A program made the position numbers and the translations under genes. 64,000 bases of DNA, from assembly GCA_029688825.1 (NCBI GenBank), contig JARUKX010000001.1, positions 1 to 64,000 of the forward strand, written 5' to 3'. The notes below the pieces were generated by a model, which had not been told where the DNA came from, searched no databases, and was given only the letters and a program-made list of their open reading frames with translations. The DNA is from Haloarculaceae archaeon H-GB1-1 (lineage in GTDB: Archaea > Halobacteriota > Halobacteria > Halobacteriales > Haloarculaceae). Shown in pieces: positions 17,056 through 26,070 of this stretch. Positions within the stretch are counted from its first letter, which is position 1. The number at the start of each line of letters is the position of its first letter.

Positions 17056-18879
17056 CTAGGCGGACGGTTCCGCAGAGCCGGAGACGGTCGGTTCGGCCGT
17101 ATCGCTGGCCGACCGAGCGGACTTGCTCGCGTCGGGAATCCGGCCCGGTACCCGGTCGGCGTAGTCTTCGTGCACGAACACCGTGGAGTTGGTGCCCCAG
17201 GCACGGAAGCTGTAGTACCGCGGTTCGTAGTTCGGCAGGTCGTCGGCGATGTCTCCGCGTTTCGGCGTTCGAACGACGACGAGTGGCGGTTGCGAGGTCG
17301 CGACGGCGTCCCGGACCTCGCGCTCGCTCTCCGCACAGGTGGCGTTCAGGTCGTTCGCTTCGAGGTACCACGGCATCGGCAAGGAGTTGAACCACTTGAC
17401 GCACGCGGGCTCGCGCTCGGCGTCTTCGGCACCGTCGACGTAGTAGTCGCCGTAGAACAGCACTTGCGTGTCCGTCTCGTTCCGGGCGGCGACCATCGTC
17501 GCGACGAGTGGCTTCACGTCGTCCCCGGGCTGAGCGAACTGGACGAGTTCGTTGTCCCCTGACTGGGGGTTGCGGTACACGGCGTCGACGCTGGCGACGG
17601 CGATCTGGCCGCCGACGAGCAGCAGGATCATCGCGACGAGGCCGACGTCGACGAGGTTCCGCTCGGCGTACGCGTCGGTCCCCCAGCGGTAGAGCAGGCC
17701 GACGCCGACGGCCGCGGGAATCGTCAGCGGGACGATGGCGTGGATGGTCGCCCACGGGGCTTTGATGTCGGTGATGATGGGATACCCGAGGATGGAGACG
17801 AAGCCCCAGTAGAACGCGAACGAGACCACGTCGCGCGGTCTGCGGCCGCTATAGCGGTCGACGAGGAACCCGGCGACGGCGAGGGCGGAGAGGACGACCG
17901 CACCCTGTGCCATCGTCTGGAGGAAGTCGCCGAGGTACGGGAGATAGGAGTGGTCCTGGTGGCCGCCGCCGATCCACAGGCCCCAGAACTCCTTCCACGC
18001 ACCGACGCTACCCTCGTAGATCACGTCCTGGAACATCGAAGGCTGGCCGAACGCCTTCCAGAGACCGGGGCCGTCGTCCGTCGCCGCCCGCGGTGCGTAG
18101 AAGAAGACGACGATGGCCAGCAGTTCGACGGGGGCGAGGAGGAGCGGGACCGCCCAGCGTCGAACCGCGGAGCCAGTCGACCTGACGTATCGTTTGAGGA
18201 CCGTCGGCCAGCGCGCCTGGCCGTCCCGCGCCAGAAAGAGCCGGTGGTCGAGCAAGAGCACCGTCGCACCGGCCCACGTCACGGGATAGATCAGGGCGTT
18301 CTCCTTGACCGTCAGCGCGAGGCCGACGAACGCGACTGCCGGATAGAAGTACCGGTGCCGGCCCGTGTCGATGGATCGAACGAACAGGGCGAACGCCGTG
18401 AACATGAACGCGCCGACGAGCGGATCGCCGCGCATGAACCGCGAGTAGTACAGGAGCACGGGGTTCGCCGCGAGGAAGAACGCCAGCGCGACCATCTCGG
18501 CGTTCCGCAGGCGGTCGCGGAAGAGGAAGGCGGTCAGCGGCAAGAGACCGCCAGCGACGGCCACGACGAGTCGCATCGTGAAGTCGCTGGTTCCCAGCGC
18601 GTCGAAGAGGAAGCTGTTGACGTGGTGGTAGAACGGACCGTGTATGATGGGCCGATACTCGTAGTTACCCGTCTGCATGTACTGCAGAATCCAGTAGCCG
18701 ACGCGACCTTCGTCCCAGTGAGCAGTCCGGGCCCCCAGGTCGTACAGTCGAGCGACGATGGCGAGCAGCGTCGCACTAGCCACGCCGAGGTGGACGCGTT
18801 CGACGCCGACCGACTCGAGAACGTCGTCGAGTGCGTCGAGGGCCTGCGAGAGGTCGGATTCCTCGTCAGCCGTTGCCAT
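17056..18879 (-). CDS. Agl23-like GT-C membrane protein (flippase activity-associated)
   Basis: This 607-residue polytopic membrane protein has a GT-C type N-terminus. Helix 1 (LGVASATLLAIVARLYDLG) leads into RTAHWDEGRVGYW, with the acidic pair expected at the external active site, and then IIHGPFYHHVNSFLFDALG. About a dozen further hydrophobic segments follow, with a soluble Thr/Ser-rich C-terminus (SAEPTVSGSAEPSA). It matches the archaeal family annotated as flippase activity-associated protein Agl23, implicated in lipid-linked glycan transfer for N-glycosylation. The exact substrate is unknown. Confidence 0.75.
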   Translation of the reverse strand: MATADEESDLSQALDALDDVLESVGVERVHLGVASATLLAIVARLYDLGARTAHWDEGRVGYWILQYMQTGNYEYRPIIHGPFYHHVNSFLFDALGTSDFTMRLVVAVAGGLLPLTAFLFRDRLRNAEMVALAFFLAANPVLLYYSRFMRGDPLVGAFMFTAFALFVRSIDTGRHRYFYPAVAFVGLALTVKENALIYPVTWAGATVLLLDHRLFLARDGQARWPTVLKRYVRSTGSAVRRWAVPLLLAPVELLAIVVFFYAPRAATDDGPGLWKAFGQPSMFQDVIYEGSVGAWKEFWGLWIGGGHQDHSYLPYLGDFLQTMAQGAVVLSALAVAGFLVDRYSGRRPRDVVSFAFYWGFVSILGYPIITDIKAPWATIHAIVPLTIPAAVGVGLLYRWGTDAYAERNLVDVGLVAMILLLVGGQIAVASVDAVYRNPQSGDNELVQFAQPGDDVKPLVATMVAARNETDTQVLFYGDYYVDGAEDAEREPACVKWFNSLPMPWYLEANDLNATCAESEREVRDAVATSQPPLVVVRTPKRGDIADDLPNYEPRYYSFRAWGTNSTVFVHEDYADRVPGRIPDASKSARSASDTAEPTVSGSAEPSA

Positions 18880-19071
18880 TGTCCCTCCTCAGCAGTCCGT
18901 CGTTTAGGAAGGTTCCGGATGCAGGACGCGGGCGAGCGTTCATCTACTCTACCGAACAGGGACCGAGAATAAGACAGTTGGCGTTACGAAAGTCCGCGTT
19001 TGACCAAGGACGGACCAACTTCCTTGTTAGACAGTAACAATCATTATTTACCGCGACGTACACTAGACAGT

Positions 19072-19509
19072 ATGGCAACGGGACACCTCGCGAGCACGTT
19101 TCTGATGGGCGCGCTCGTTGTCGTCCTCGTGACGTGGGCAGTCACGGGACGGGCGTGGCGGACGTACGCACCCACCCTGGAGAGAGCGGGCGACGACGCA
19201 CACCCCACGGGCGGGACGGTGTCGTGGCTCGTCAGTCAGCCGGTCGTGTGGATGGGCGGGTTCGTCGCGCTGGCACTGCTCCTCGTCGGCGGTGTCGTCG
19301 CGTTCCTCTCCACGCCGAGCGCGGGGCTCTCTCTCGGAGTGACGGTCATCGGTGCGATGGCACTCCTCGTGGTCGCGTACCTGCTCGTGGGCGTGTACAT
19401 CTCGGCGACCCGACGTGGGCACCCGCGCTCGCTGGCGGCCGCGGAGACGGTCTCCGTCGGTGGTGCACTATTCCTTCTGGCCGTCGTCGCCCAGCTCGTG
19501 GGCGGATGA
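19072..19509 (+). CDS. small membrane protein beside the oxidase locus
   Basis: This 145-residue protein has four hydrophobic segments (LASTFLMGALVVVLVTWAV; VWMGGFVALALLLVGGVVAF; LGVTVIGAMALLVVAYLLVG; GGALFLLAVVAQLVGG). No family is recognised. The ATG at 19072 follows AT-rich promoter sequence (ATCATTATTTACC, about 19040-19052) suited to a leaderless start. It overlaps the next gene by ATGA, so the two are an operon facing the cytochrome oxidase genes. Confidence 0.7.
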   Translation: MATGHLASTFLMGALVVVLVTWAVTGRAWRTYAPTLERAGDDAHPTGGTVSWLVSQPVVWMGGFVALALLLVGGVVAFLSTPSAGLSLGVTVIGAMALLVVAYLLVGVYISATRRGHPRSLAAAETVSVGGALFLLAVVAQLVGG

Positions 19510-20177
19510 CCGAACTCACCGAACGCACGCACAGCCGCGAGGTCGCCGTTCTCGTCCTCGTCGTCGCCGTCGAACTCCTGCTCGTCGCCGCCCACTTCAC
19601 GTTCACTGCCGCGGAAGTCCGCAGCCTCGGCTCCGTCCTCGCGCCGTTCGTCTGGATGAACGTGGGCCTGTGGGCAGTGCTGCGGACGAGTGTCCCCGCT
19701 GTCCCTGACAGGCAGCGTGCGGGCGCGGTGGCGGTTGGGGCCGTCTACTTCCTCGTTCTCGGTTGGCTCTCCGGCCTGTTCGGTATCGTCACCGATGCCC
19801 CGTCGCTCGTGACCGGCTTCCACGTCGGCAGGGGATCGCCGGGCTGGGAGCGGCTCGTCTACGTCGCCCCGCCCGTGTTCGTCTCGCTCGTCCCGTACAA
19901 GCTCGTCGGCTACCTCTCGCTCGCGTACCTGGTGTACGCGTCGGTCCTCGACGCGGCGTCGAGCGTCGTCTCCGGCACGCTCGGCATCCTCTCGTGTATC
20001 AGCTGTACGTTCCCGGTCATCGCGTCGTTGCTCGCGGGCGTCGTCGGCGGAGCGAGCGGCATTGCCACGATATACGCCAACGCAGTTCTGGTCTCGACCG
20101 TCGTCTACGTCCTCGCGGTCGGATTGCTGTACTGGCGACTCGACCTGTGGACCCTCCGGAAAGTGATGGGTCGCTAG
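19506..20177 (+). CDS. polytopic membrane protein with a CxxC, facing the oxidase genes (possible assembly factor)
   Basis: This 223-residue protein has six or so hydrophobic helices and a CISC motif (Cys164, Cys167) at the entry of a late helix (GTLGILSCISCTFPV), followed by a Gly-rich helix (LLAGVVGGASGIAT). A similar protein is commonly found next to haloarchaeal oxidase genes; I recall it as DUF7546 but cannot confirm. A CxxC in a membrane protein here could bind copper or act in thiol chemistry for Cu-site assembly; that is inference. It is translationally coupled to the preceding gene, and its stop shares CTAG with the convergent oxidase subunit gene. Confidence 0.65.
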   Translation: MTELTERTHSREVAVLVLVVAVELLLVAAHFTFTAAEVRSLGSVLAPFVWMNVGLWAVLRTSVPAVPDRQRAGAVAVGAVYFLVLGWLSGLFGIVTDAPSLVTGFHVGRGSPGWERLVYVAPPVFVSLVPYKLVGYLSLAYLVYASVLDAASSVVSGTLGILSCISCTFPVIASLLAGVVGGASGIATIYANAVLVSTVVYVLAVGLLYWRLDLWTLRKVMGR

Positions 20178-20443
20178 AGGATGGAGAACGCCGCCGCACC
20201 CGTCAACGCCGTCGCGGCGACGAGGCCACCGGCGACCAGATAGGACACCGACCGCGGTTCCCAGCGAAGGTGCTGGTAGTACGCGGCGACGAGGACGGCC
20301 TTGATCGCCGAGAGGACCATGATGGCCGCGAACGCCTCCCAGTAGGCGCTCTCCAGGAACCCCGCGAACTCGACGAGCGCTTGCACAGTCGCGAACGCGA
20401 ACAGTACCACGTAGATGCCGACGTAGAGTTTGGTTCGTGTCAT
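20174..20443 (-). CDS. cytochrome oxidase subunit IV-like protein
   Basis: This 89-residue, three-helix membrane protein (MTRTKLYVGIYVVLFAFATV; ESAYWEAFAAIMVLSAIKAV; VSYLVAGGLVAATALTG) has AYYQHLRWEPRS between helices 2 and 3. That layout is the hallmark of the prokaryotic cytochrome c oxidase subunit IV family, a small assembly/stability subunit. It follows the fused subunit I-III gene by 2 nt, closing the operon. Confidence 0.82.
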   Translation of the reverse strand: MTRTKLYVGIYVVLFAFATVQALVEFAGFLESAYWEAFAAIMVLSAIKAVLVAAYYQHLRWEPRSVSYLVAGGLVAATALTGAAAFSIL

Positions 20444-20445
20444 GG

Positions 20446-23001
20446 TTACAGGATGTAGAACAGCGGGAACAGGAACAGCCAGACGATGTCCACGAAGTGC
20501 CAGTACAGCCCGAAGTACTCGATGGCGTCCGGGTCGCCCTGGTACGCCCCGTTCCACGCGCGGATGGTCATGTATGCACAGATGACGAGGCCGACCGCCA
20601 CGTGCGCGCCGTGGAGGCCCGTCGTGAGGTAGAACGTCGACGACGCGACGTTCGTCGAGAGGTCCCATCCCTGCGGGAACGCCTCCGAATGGACGTGGAA
20701 CAGGTGCTGCCACTCCAGCGCCTTGTTGACGAGGAAGCCGATACCCAGCGCGAGCGTCCCCACGAGCGAGAGGACGGTCCCGCGGCGACTCCCCTTCTTC
20801 GCGGCCACCATCGCCAGCACGACGAGGAAGCTGCTCGTCAACAGCAGGTAGGTGTTGATCAGTCCGGGCATCGTGACGTGTTCGGCCGGGATGAGGTTGT
20901 GCCACTCGCGCCAGCCATGGGCGACGCGGATGAACGCGTGCGACCCGATGAATGCCCCGAACAACACCACGTCCGAAGCGAGGAACACCCACATGCCGAG
21001 TTTCAGCTTCTCGACGTCGGCGTAGGGGAACCGCTCGGCGAGCGCCGCCTCCGGCGCGTGGAAGGGTTCGCGCGTCATAGCCACGAGCGAGCCGAAGGTG
21101 ACGACGCCGCCGACCCCGAGGAGGGCCGCGTACTCCGTCCCGACGATAGTTCCCTGCTGAACCCCCGAGAGACCGAGCATCGTCAGGAACGCCCCCAGTC
21201 CGACCGCGAACGGCCAGATGCTGGCGTGGTCGGCGTGCTCGACGTCCTCGGTTTCGAGATGGGTCTCCGTCGCCGTATCCAGGGCCGTCCCCGTCGCGAC
21301 GCCGCCGTCCGCGGTTGGGTCGCCGCCGTCTGTCGAAGCGGTGCCATCACCACGGAGGCGGGCCGCTACGGCCGATTCACTCAGGAACGACAGCGAGCCG
21401 TCGCGATAGCTCGGCAGCCCTGGGAAGTTGTCCATCGGCGGCGGCGAGGAGACGGCCCACTCGGCGGAGGTGGCGTACTCCCACGGCGTGTCCCCCGCGT
21501 CGGCACCGCGCCAGAGACTGACGAAGAGGTTGTAGAACATCACGAGGAACGACGCGCCGAGCAGCAGACCGCCGATGGTCGCGATCTGGTGCCAGACGGT
21601 CAGTCCCGCCTCGTACTCGAAGACCCGCCGCGGGGTCTCCCAGGCGACGAACATCGGGAAGTACAGCAGATTGAACCCGACGAAGTACATCGCGAAGTTG
21701 ACCTTCCCGAGGAACTCGTCGTACATCTTCCCCGTCATCTTCGGGTACCAGTAGTACAGGCCGCCGAACAGCGCCGTCGCGCCGCCGACCATCACGTAGT
21801 GGAAGTGCGCGACGACCCAGTAGGTACCTCTGAACTGGTAGTCCAGCACGACCGCGCCGAGGAAGACGCCGGTGATGCCGCCCACGATGAACAGGATGAC
21901 CGAGCCGAGCGTGAACAGGAACGGCGTCTTGAACCGCACCTTCCCCTTGATGAGGGTATAGATGAGCGAGAACATCATCAGGTCGAACGGCAACGAGATG
22001 CCGATGGTCGTCGCCATGAACACCGTCTTGATTGTGAGGTTGATGTTCGTCAGGAACATGTGGTGCATCCAGACCATGAACGACTGGAGCGCCACGAGGA
22101 CCATCGAGAGGATGAACCACTTTCGGCCGACGAGCCGCCGCCCCGCGAACGTCTGGAAGGTCTCGGCCATGACGCCCAGCGCCGGGAAGAAGACGATGTA
22201 GACCTCCGGATGCCCGAAGAACCAGAACAGGTGTGCCCACAGCAGTGACGCCGCCTCGTTCCCGACGGTTCTGGTGACGGCTCCGGACTGGGTTATCTGG
22301 TAGACGAAGTACTTCGTCCCGATGATGTGGTCGGCCGAGAGGATCATCAGCGCCGCGAGGAGCGCCGCGAACGCGAACAGCATCATCCAGACCGTGAGAA
22401 GGATGGACACCGAGAAGATGGGCAGGTCCCGCATCCGCAGGCCCTCGGCGCGCATGCGGTACATCGTCGTCAGGAAGTTCACCGACGAGACGGTCACGCT
22501 CGCGACGAACATGACGAGCGCCAGCACCGCCGTCGTCGCCCCGAGCGCGCCGTCCGGAATGTACGCTGGGACGTTCAGGGGCGCGTACATCGTCCACCCG
22601 CCCGCGAACGTGCTTCCCTGGAAGAACGAGACGCCGAACAGGAGACCGGAGAACAGGTACAGCCAGTAGCTCAGCGCGTTCAGCCGCGGGAACGCCAGGT
22701 CCTCGGCACCCATCTGGAGCGGGACGACGTAGTTCGCGAACCCGAACGCGAACGGTGAGATGAACCAGAACACCATCAACAGACCGTGCGCGCTGACCGA
22801 TTGGTTGTAGCTCAGTTCGCTCAACACCTGCGCGCCGGGCTCCCACAGCTCGATGCGGAACAGCAACGCGAGGACGCCCCCGAACACGAGGAAGAACAGC
22901 GCCGTGACGATGTAGAGAATGCCCACGTCCTTGTGGTTGGTCGTCAGGAACCACCGGCTGATGGACGACTTCGGCGGGAGGCCGTGCTCGTGGCTGCTCA
23001 T
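20446..23001 (-). CDS. fused haem-copper oxidase subunits I and III
   Basis: This 851-residue protein has subunit I in residues 1 to about 560 and subunit III in about 590-851. Haem and CuB ligands are present: His in SYNQSVSAHGLLMVF, HPEVY (His plus the cross-linking Tyr), HH in FMVWMHHMF, and AHFHYV. The D-pathway Asp is seen in GAEDLAFPRLN and the Glu in HPEVY. The K-pathway segment reads SLPFDLMMFS (residues 336-345) where typical A-type enzymes have a VPTGIKVFS-like sequence, so the conserved Lys is Met342 and the Thr is Phe339. The subunit III part keeps FPYADVEKLKLGMWVFLASDV. I-III fusions are known (for example SoxM). It is translationally coupled to subunit II. Confidence 0.92.
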   Translation of the reverse strand: MSSHEHGLPPKSSISRWFLTTNHKDVGILYIVTALFFLVFGGVLALLFRIELWEPGAQVLSELSYNQSVSAHGLLMVFWFISPFAFGFANYVVPLQMGAEDLAFPRLNALSYWLYLFSGLLFGVSFFQGSTFAGGWTMYAPLNVPAYIPDGALGATTAVLALVMFVASVTVSSVNFLTTMYRMRAEGLRMRDLPIFSVSILLTVWMMLFAFAALLAALMILSADHIIGTKYFVYQITQSGAVTRTVGNEAASLLWAHLFWFFGHPEVYIVFFPALGVMAETFQTFAGRRLVGRKWFILSMVLVALQSFMVWMHHMFLTNINLTIKTVFMATTIGISLPFDLMMFSLIYTLIKGKVRFKTPFLFTLGSVILFIVGGITGVFLGAVVLDYQFRGTYWVVAHFHYVMVGGATALFGGLYYWYPKMTGKMYDEFLGKVNFAMYFVGFNLLYFPMFVAWETPRRVFEYEAGLTVWHQIATIGGLLLGASFLVMFYNLFVSLWRGADAGDTPWEYATSAEWAVSSPPPMDNFPGLPSYRDGSLSFLSESAVAARLRGDGTASTDGGDPTADGGVATGTALDTATETHLETEDVEHADHASIWPFAVGLGAFLTMLGLSGVQQGTIVGTEYAALLGVGGVVTFGSLVAMTREPFHAPEAALAERFPYADVEKLKLGMWVFLASDVVLFGAFIGSHAFIRVAHGWREWHNLIPAEHVTMPGLINTYLLLTSSFLVVLAMVAAKKGSRRGTVLSLVGTLALGIGFLVNKALEWQHLFHVHSEAFPQGWDLSTNVASSTFYLTTGLHGAHVAVGLVICAYMTIRAWNGAYQGDPDAIEYFGLYWHFVDIVWLFLFPLFYIL

Positions 23002-23723
23002 GGTTTCACTGCCTCCGTTTCGTTACCGCCGCTCGTCGTGTTGTACCACTCCCGGTAGGCGTCGCGTTCCATCACGACGACCGTCGCGTCCATGTAGGAG
23101 TGACCCGAGCCACAGAGTTCGTAACAGTGTGCGGCGTACTCGCCGGTCTCCTTGCCGACGAACCACGCCGTCGTCGTCTGGCCGGGGATGGCGTCGGCCT
23201 TCACCCGTAACTCGGGAACGCCGAAGTTGTGGAAGACGTCGTTCGACGTGAGGTGCAACTGGACGAGTTCGTTCTTCGGAACGCGAAGCGTACCGGTCGC
23301 CGAGTGGCCGTTCGGATAGACGAACTCCCAGGAGAACCGATGGCCGACGACGTCGACATCCATCCGGTCCTCGTGCTGTGCCGGCTCGTTCTCGACGTAC
23401 AGCAGCGTGGTGTACGTCCAGCCGATGAGCGAGAGGACGATGATGGCGCTGATGCTGAACGAGAGGAACAGCTTCCGGCCACCGCCGCCGCTCGTCGGCA
23501 GTTCGCCGAGCGACGGGCGGTCCACGGACTCGGGAGCCGCGCCGTCTTGCGCCCGATACTTGTAGCTATTGTACAGCGTGTAGGCAATCACGACGACGCC
23601 GACGAGCGTGCCGAGTATCAGGAACACCTGGTAGATGTCCCCGAACACGTCCGCCGGCGCGCGGACGTCACCGGCATGTAAGAGCACTCCGTCGATGTGA
23701 GCGCCGAGCCAGCTCCCTGCCAT
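22998..23723 (-). CDS. cytochrome oxidase subunit II (CuA)
   Basis: This protein of about 241 residues is the electron-entry subunit. Two N-terminal helices (IYQVFLILGTLVGVVVIAYT and LFLSFSISAIIVLSLIGWTY) precede an outward cupredoxin domain. CuA ligands are complete: HNFGVPELRVKADAIPG, then CYELCGSGHSYM with two Cys, Glu, His and Met. The start MAGSWLGAHIDG at 23723 is preceded by AT-rich promoter sequence shared with the divergent ribH side. It opens the oxidase operon (II, I-III, IV-like). Confidence 0.93.
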   Translation of the reverse strand: MAGSWLGAHIDGVLLHAGDVRAPADVFGDIYQVFLILGTLVGVVVIAYTLYNSYKYRAQDGAAPESVDRPSLGELPTSGGGGRKLFLSFSISAIIVLSLIGWTYTTLLYVENEPAQHEDRMDVDVVGHRFSWEFVYPNGHSATGTLRVPKNELVQLHLTSNDVFHNFGVPELRVKADAIPGQTTTAWFVGKETGEYAAHCYELCGSGHSYMDATVVVMERDAYREWYNTTSGGNETEAVKP

Positions 23724-23858
23724 ATCTTTTGTTAATAACAGTGAAAGATAAAAATCGTTACGGTAACATATGTCACGGAGCTTGTTCACATAGAACATTC
23801 CTCGCCCAGTTCGGCCGGGAACGGTACTTCTTTTACAGCCGCTATCTACCCCCGAGAC

Positions 23859-24266
23859 ATGGTGACGCTCGGTCTGGTGGTCGCACAGTTCAACAAAGAC
23901 CGCCCCATTACCCACGAGATGGAGGAGTACGCCCGCGACGCTGCCGCAGAGCGTGGCGCAGAGATCGTCGAGACCATCGAGGTGCCGGGGTCGTACGACA
24001 CTCCGCTCGCCGCCGACCGGTTGGCTCGTCGCGACGACGTCGACGCAGTCGTGGCTATCGGGGCAATCATCACTGGCGATACCAACCACGACGAGGTCAT
24101 CGCCGACGCGGCCGCCCAGGGCCTGACGGACGTCAGTCTCGACCGCGACACCCCCGTCGCATTGGGCATCATCGGACCGGGCATGAGCCAGGACGAGGCC
24201 GAGGCCCGTATCGATTACGGCGCAGCGGCCACCCACAGCGCAATCGACATGGCAGAACAACTATGA
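23859..24266 (+). CDS. ribH: 6,7-dimethyl-8-ribityllumazine synthase
   Basis: This 135-residue lumazine synthase condenses 5-amino-6-ribitylaminouracil with dihydroxybutanone phosphate in riboflavin synthesis. It has LGLVVAQFNKDRPIT, EVPGSYDTPLAADRL, VAIGAIITGDTNHDEVIADA and PVALGIIGPGMSQDEAEAR, the archaeal short form. TTTACAGCC at about 23833 may be the promoter element. Its stop overlaps the next ATG by 4 nt, so riboflavin synthesis is coupled to the aminotransferase. Confidence 0.94.
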   Translation: MVTLGLVVAQFNKDRPITHEMEEYARDAAAERGAEIVETIEVPGSYDTPLAADRLARRDDVDAVVAIGAIITGDTNHDEVIADAAAQGLTDVSLDRDTPVALGIIGPGMSQDEAEARIDYGAAATHSAIDMAEQL

Positions 24267-25417
24267 CACAGGAATTCTCCGAACGCATCCAGCGCGTCGA
24301 GCCATCGGCGACGATAGCGATCAGCAACAAGGCATCGGTACTCGAATCGGACGGCGTCGACGTCGTCGACTGCAGCGTCGGCGAACCTGACTTCGATACG
24401 CCCGAGAACATCAAACAGGCCGCGAAGGACGCGATGGACGCCGGTCACACCGGCTACACGCCCTCGAACGGGATTCCGAAGCTGAAAAACGCCATCGCAG
24501 AGAAGCTCGCAGACGACGGACTCGACTTCTACGGCCCAGAGAACGTCATCGTCACCCCCGGCGCGAAGCAGGCGCTCTACGAGGTCTTCGAGGCAGTCGT
24601 CGACGATGGCGACGAGGTCGTGCTGCTCGACCCGGCGTGGGTCTCCTACGAGGCGATGGCGAAGCTGGCCGGCGGCGAGCTCACTCGCATCGACACCGCC
24701 GCACACGACTTCCAGCTCGAACCCGCGCTCGGGTACCTGAAAGACGCCGTCTCGGACGACACCCAACTGCTCGTCGTGAACTCGCCGGGGAACCCCCACG
24801 GAGCCGTCTACTCGCGCGAGGCGCTCGAAGGGGTCGCGGAGCTGGCCAACGAACACGACATCACCGTCATCTCCGACGAGATCTACAAGGACATCACCTA
24901 CGGCGTCGATGCACCGAGCCTCGGCGCGGTGACGGACATCGACCGCGACAACCTCGTCACGGTAAACGGCTTCTCGAAAGCCTACGCGATGACGGGATGG
25001 CGGCTCGGCTACCTCGCCGCGAGCGAGGAACTCATCGGTGAGGCCGGGAAGCTTCAGAGTCACTCCGTCTCCAGCGCGACCAACTTCGTCCAGCACGCGG
25101 GCGTCGAAGCCCTGGAGAACACCGACGAGGCCGTCGACGAGATGGTCGCCGCGTTCGAAGAACGTCGCGATATGCTCGTCGACCTGTTCGCGGAGTACGG
25201 CAAGGACATCGTCGAACCGGACGGCGCGTTCTACATGATGCTTCCCGTGGCCGAGGACGACCAGTCGTGGTGCGAGGAAGCCATCGACGAGGCACACGTC
25301 GCGACCGTCCCGGGCAGCGCGTTCGGGACGCCCGGCTACGCTCGCATCTCCTACGCCAACAGCAAAGAGCGACTGCAGGAAGCCGTCGACCGACTCGACG
25401 ACGCCGACCTCCTGTAA
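24263..25417 (+). CDS. PLP-dependent class I aminotransferase (AspB-like)
   Basis: This 384-residue fold-type I aminotransferase is cytosolic. It shows CSVGEPDFDTPENI, GYTPSNGIPKLK, VTPGAKQALYEV, VISDEIYKDITYG and the PLP lysine in NGFSKAYAMTGWRLGYLA. The NPxG loop reads SPGNPHGAVYS. The family is usually aspartate aminotransferase-like, but the amino acid cannot be fixed from sequence. It is translationally coupled to ribH. Confidence 0.92.
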   Translation: MTQEFSERIQRVEPSATIAISNKASVLESDGVDVVDCSVGEPDFDTPENIKQAAKDAMDAGHTGYTPSNGIPKLKNAIAEKLADDGLDFYGPENVIVTPGAKQALYEVFEAVVDDGDEVVLLDPAWVSYEAMAKLAGGELTRIDTAAHDFQLEPALGYLKDAVSDDTQLLVVNSPGNPHGAVYSREALEGVAELANEHDITVISDEIYKDITYGVDAPSLGAVTDIDRDNLVTVNGFSKAYAMTGWRLGYLAASEELIGEAGKLQSHSVSSATNFVQHAGVEALENTDEAVDEMVAAFEERRDMLVDLFAEYGKDIVEPDGAFYMMLPVAEDDQSWCEEAIDEAHVATVPGSAFGTPGYARISYANSKERLQEAVDRLDDADLL

Positions 25418-25494
25418 CACCGACCTTTCCGTCTCAGCGTTCCTCCGACCGAGGATGGTATCGCTTATGGGGAGGGGCTGGAATCGACCACGAG

Positions 25495-25662
25495 ATGGAC
25501 GACGCACTTCGTCTCCGCCTGAACGTCATCATCGCACTCCTGGTCGCACTGTTGCTCGTCGAGCTCTCCCCGCTGGTCGAGAACGTACTCACGACGCTCG
25601 TCGCCGTTGGCGCACTCGTAGCCGCCGCGCTGTTGATTCGGGACAACCTCACCACCAGGTAG
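25495..25662 (+). CDS. 55-residue two-helix membrane microprotein
   Basis: MDDALRLRLNVIIALLVALL is followed by a second helix (VLTTLVAVGALVAAALLIRD) and a short Thr/Arg tail. TATA-like GTATCGCTTATGG at about 25458 is placed for a nearly leaderless ATG. Codon use and hydrophobic pattern look real; function is unknown. It stands alone after the aminotransferase. Confidence 0.65.
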   Translation: MDDALRLRLNVIIALLVALLLVELSPLVENVLTTLVAVGALVAAALLIRDNLTTR

Positions 25663-26070
25663 TGAGTCGAGACCGTACAAAAACCACCCAAGAATGGTGG
25701 CCGACAACATATCCCCGTTGCCTCCCATTATTCGATGGGCGGAGATGAATCGAAACGGGCCACACCGCGTCCACACCACACCAACTCCAGCCCCTGCCTA
25801 GCCACACACTCATGTGACCGTCGCGTGGCGCCACCCGCGCGACTTTGGACTCGGGTGAATCGTGTTCGCCACGAGTGGACCGGTAACGCCACTCCAGATC
25901 TTGGCCCGCCTTCGAGGCCCGCCCGCCAGGCATCAGCGTCGCGCCGGCCGTGTGAAACAGACCTCTGTGTGACCGTCGCGGGTCGCACGGTCGGCGTGAC
26001 GACGTTGGCAGCTCTGTGGCGTCGGCCGCCACTCCCGGCCGAACGCTTTTCCGACCGTCGACCGCGTAGC
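25663..26070. other. gene-free stretch between convergent genes
   Basis: This 408-bp stretch separates the microprotein gene from the convergent J-domain gene. Open frames on both strands are Arg/Pro/Cys-rich and look non-coding. It holds one terminator-like hairpin near its left end and two copies of the 12-mer TGTGACCGTCGC (about 25813 and 25970). No RNA gene was recognised. Confidence 0.5.
25679..25700 (-). terminator. terminator-like hairpin on the minus strand
   Basis: Read on the minus strand, CCACC-ATTCTTG-GGTGG is followed by TTTTT, a short stem plus T-tract. It would end transcripts coming leftward from the J-domain gene, though that gene's stop is about 370 bp away. Confidence 0.35.
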
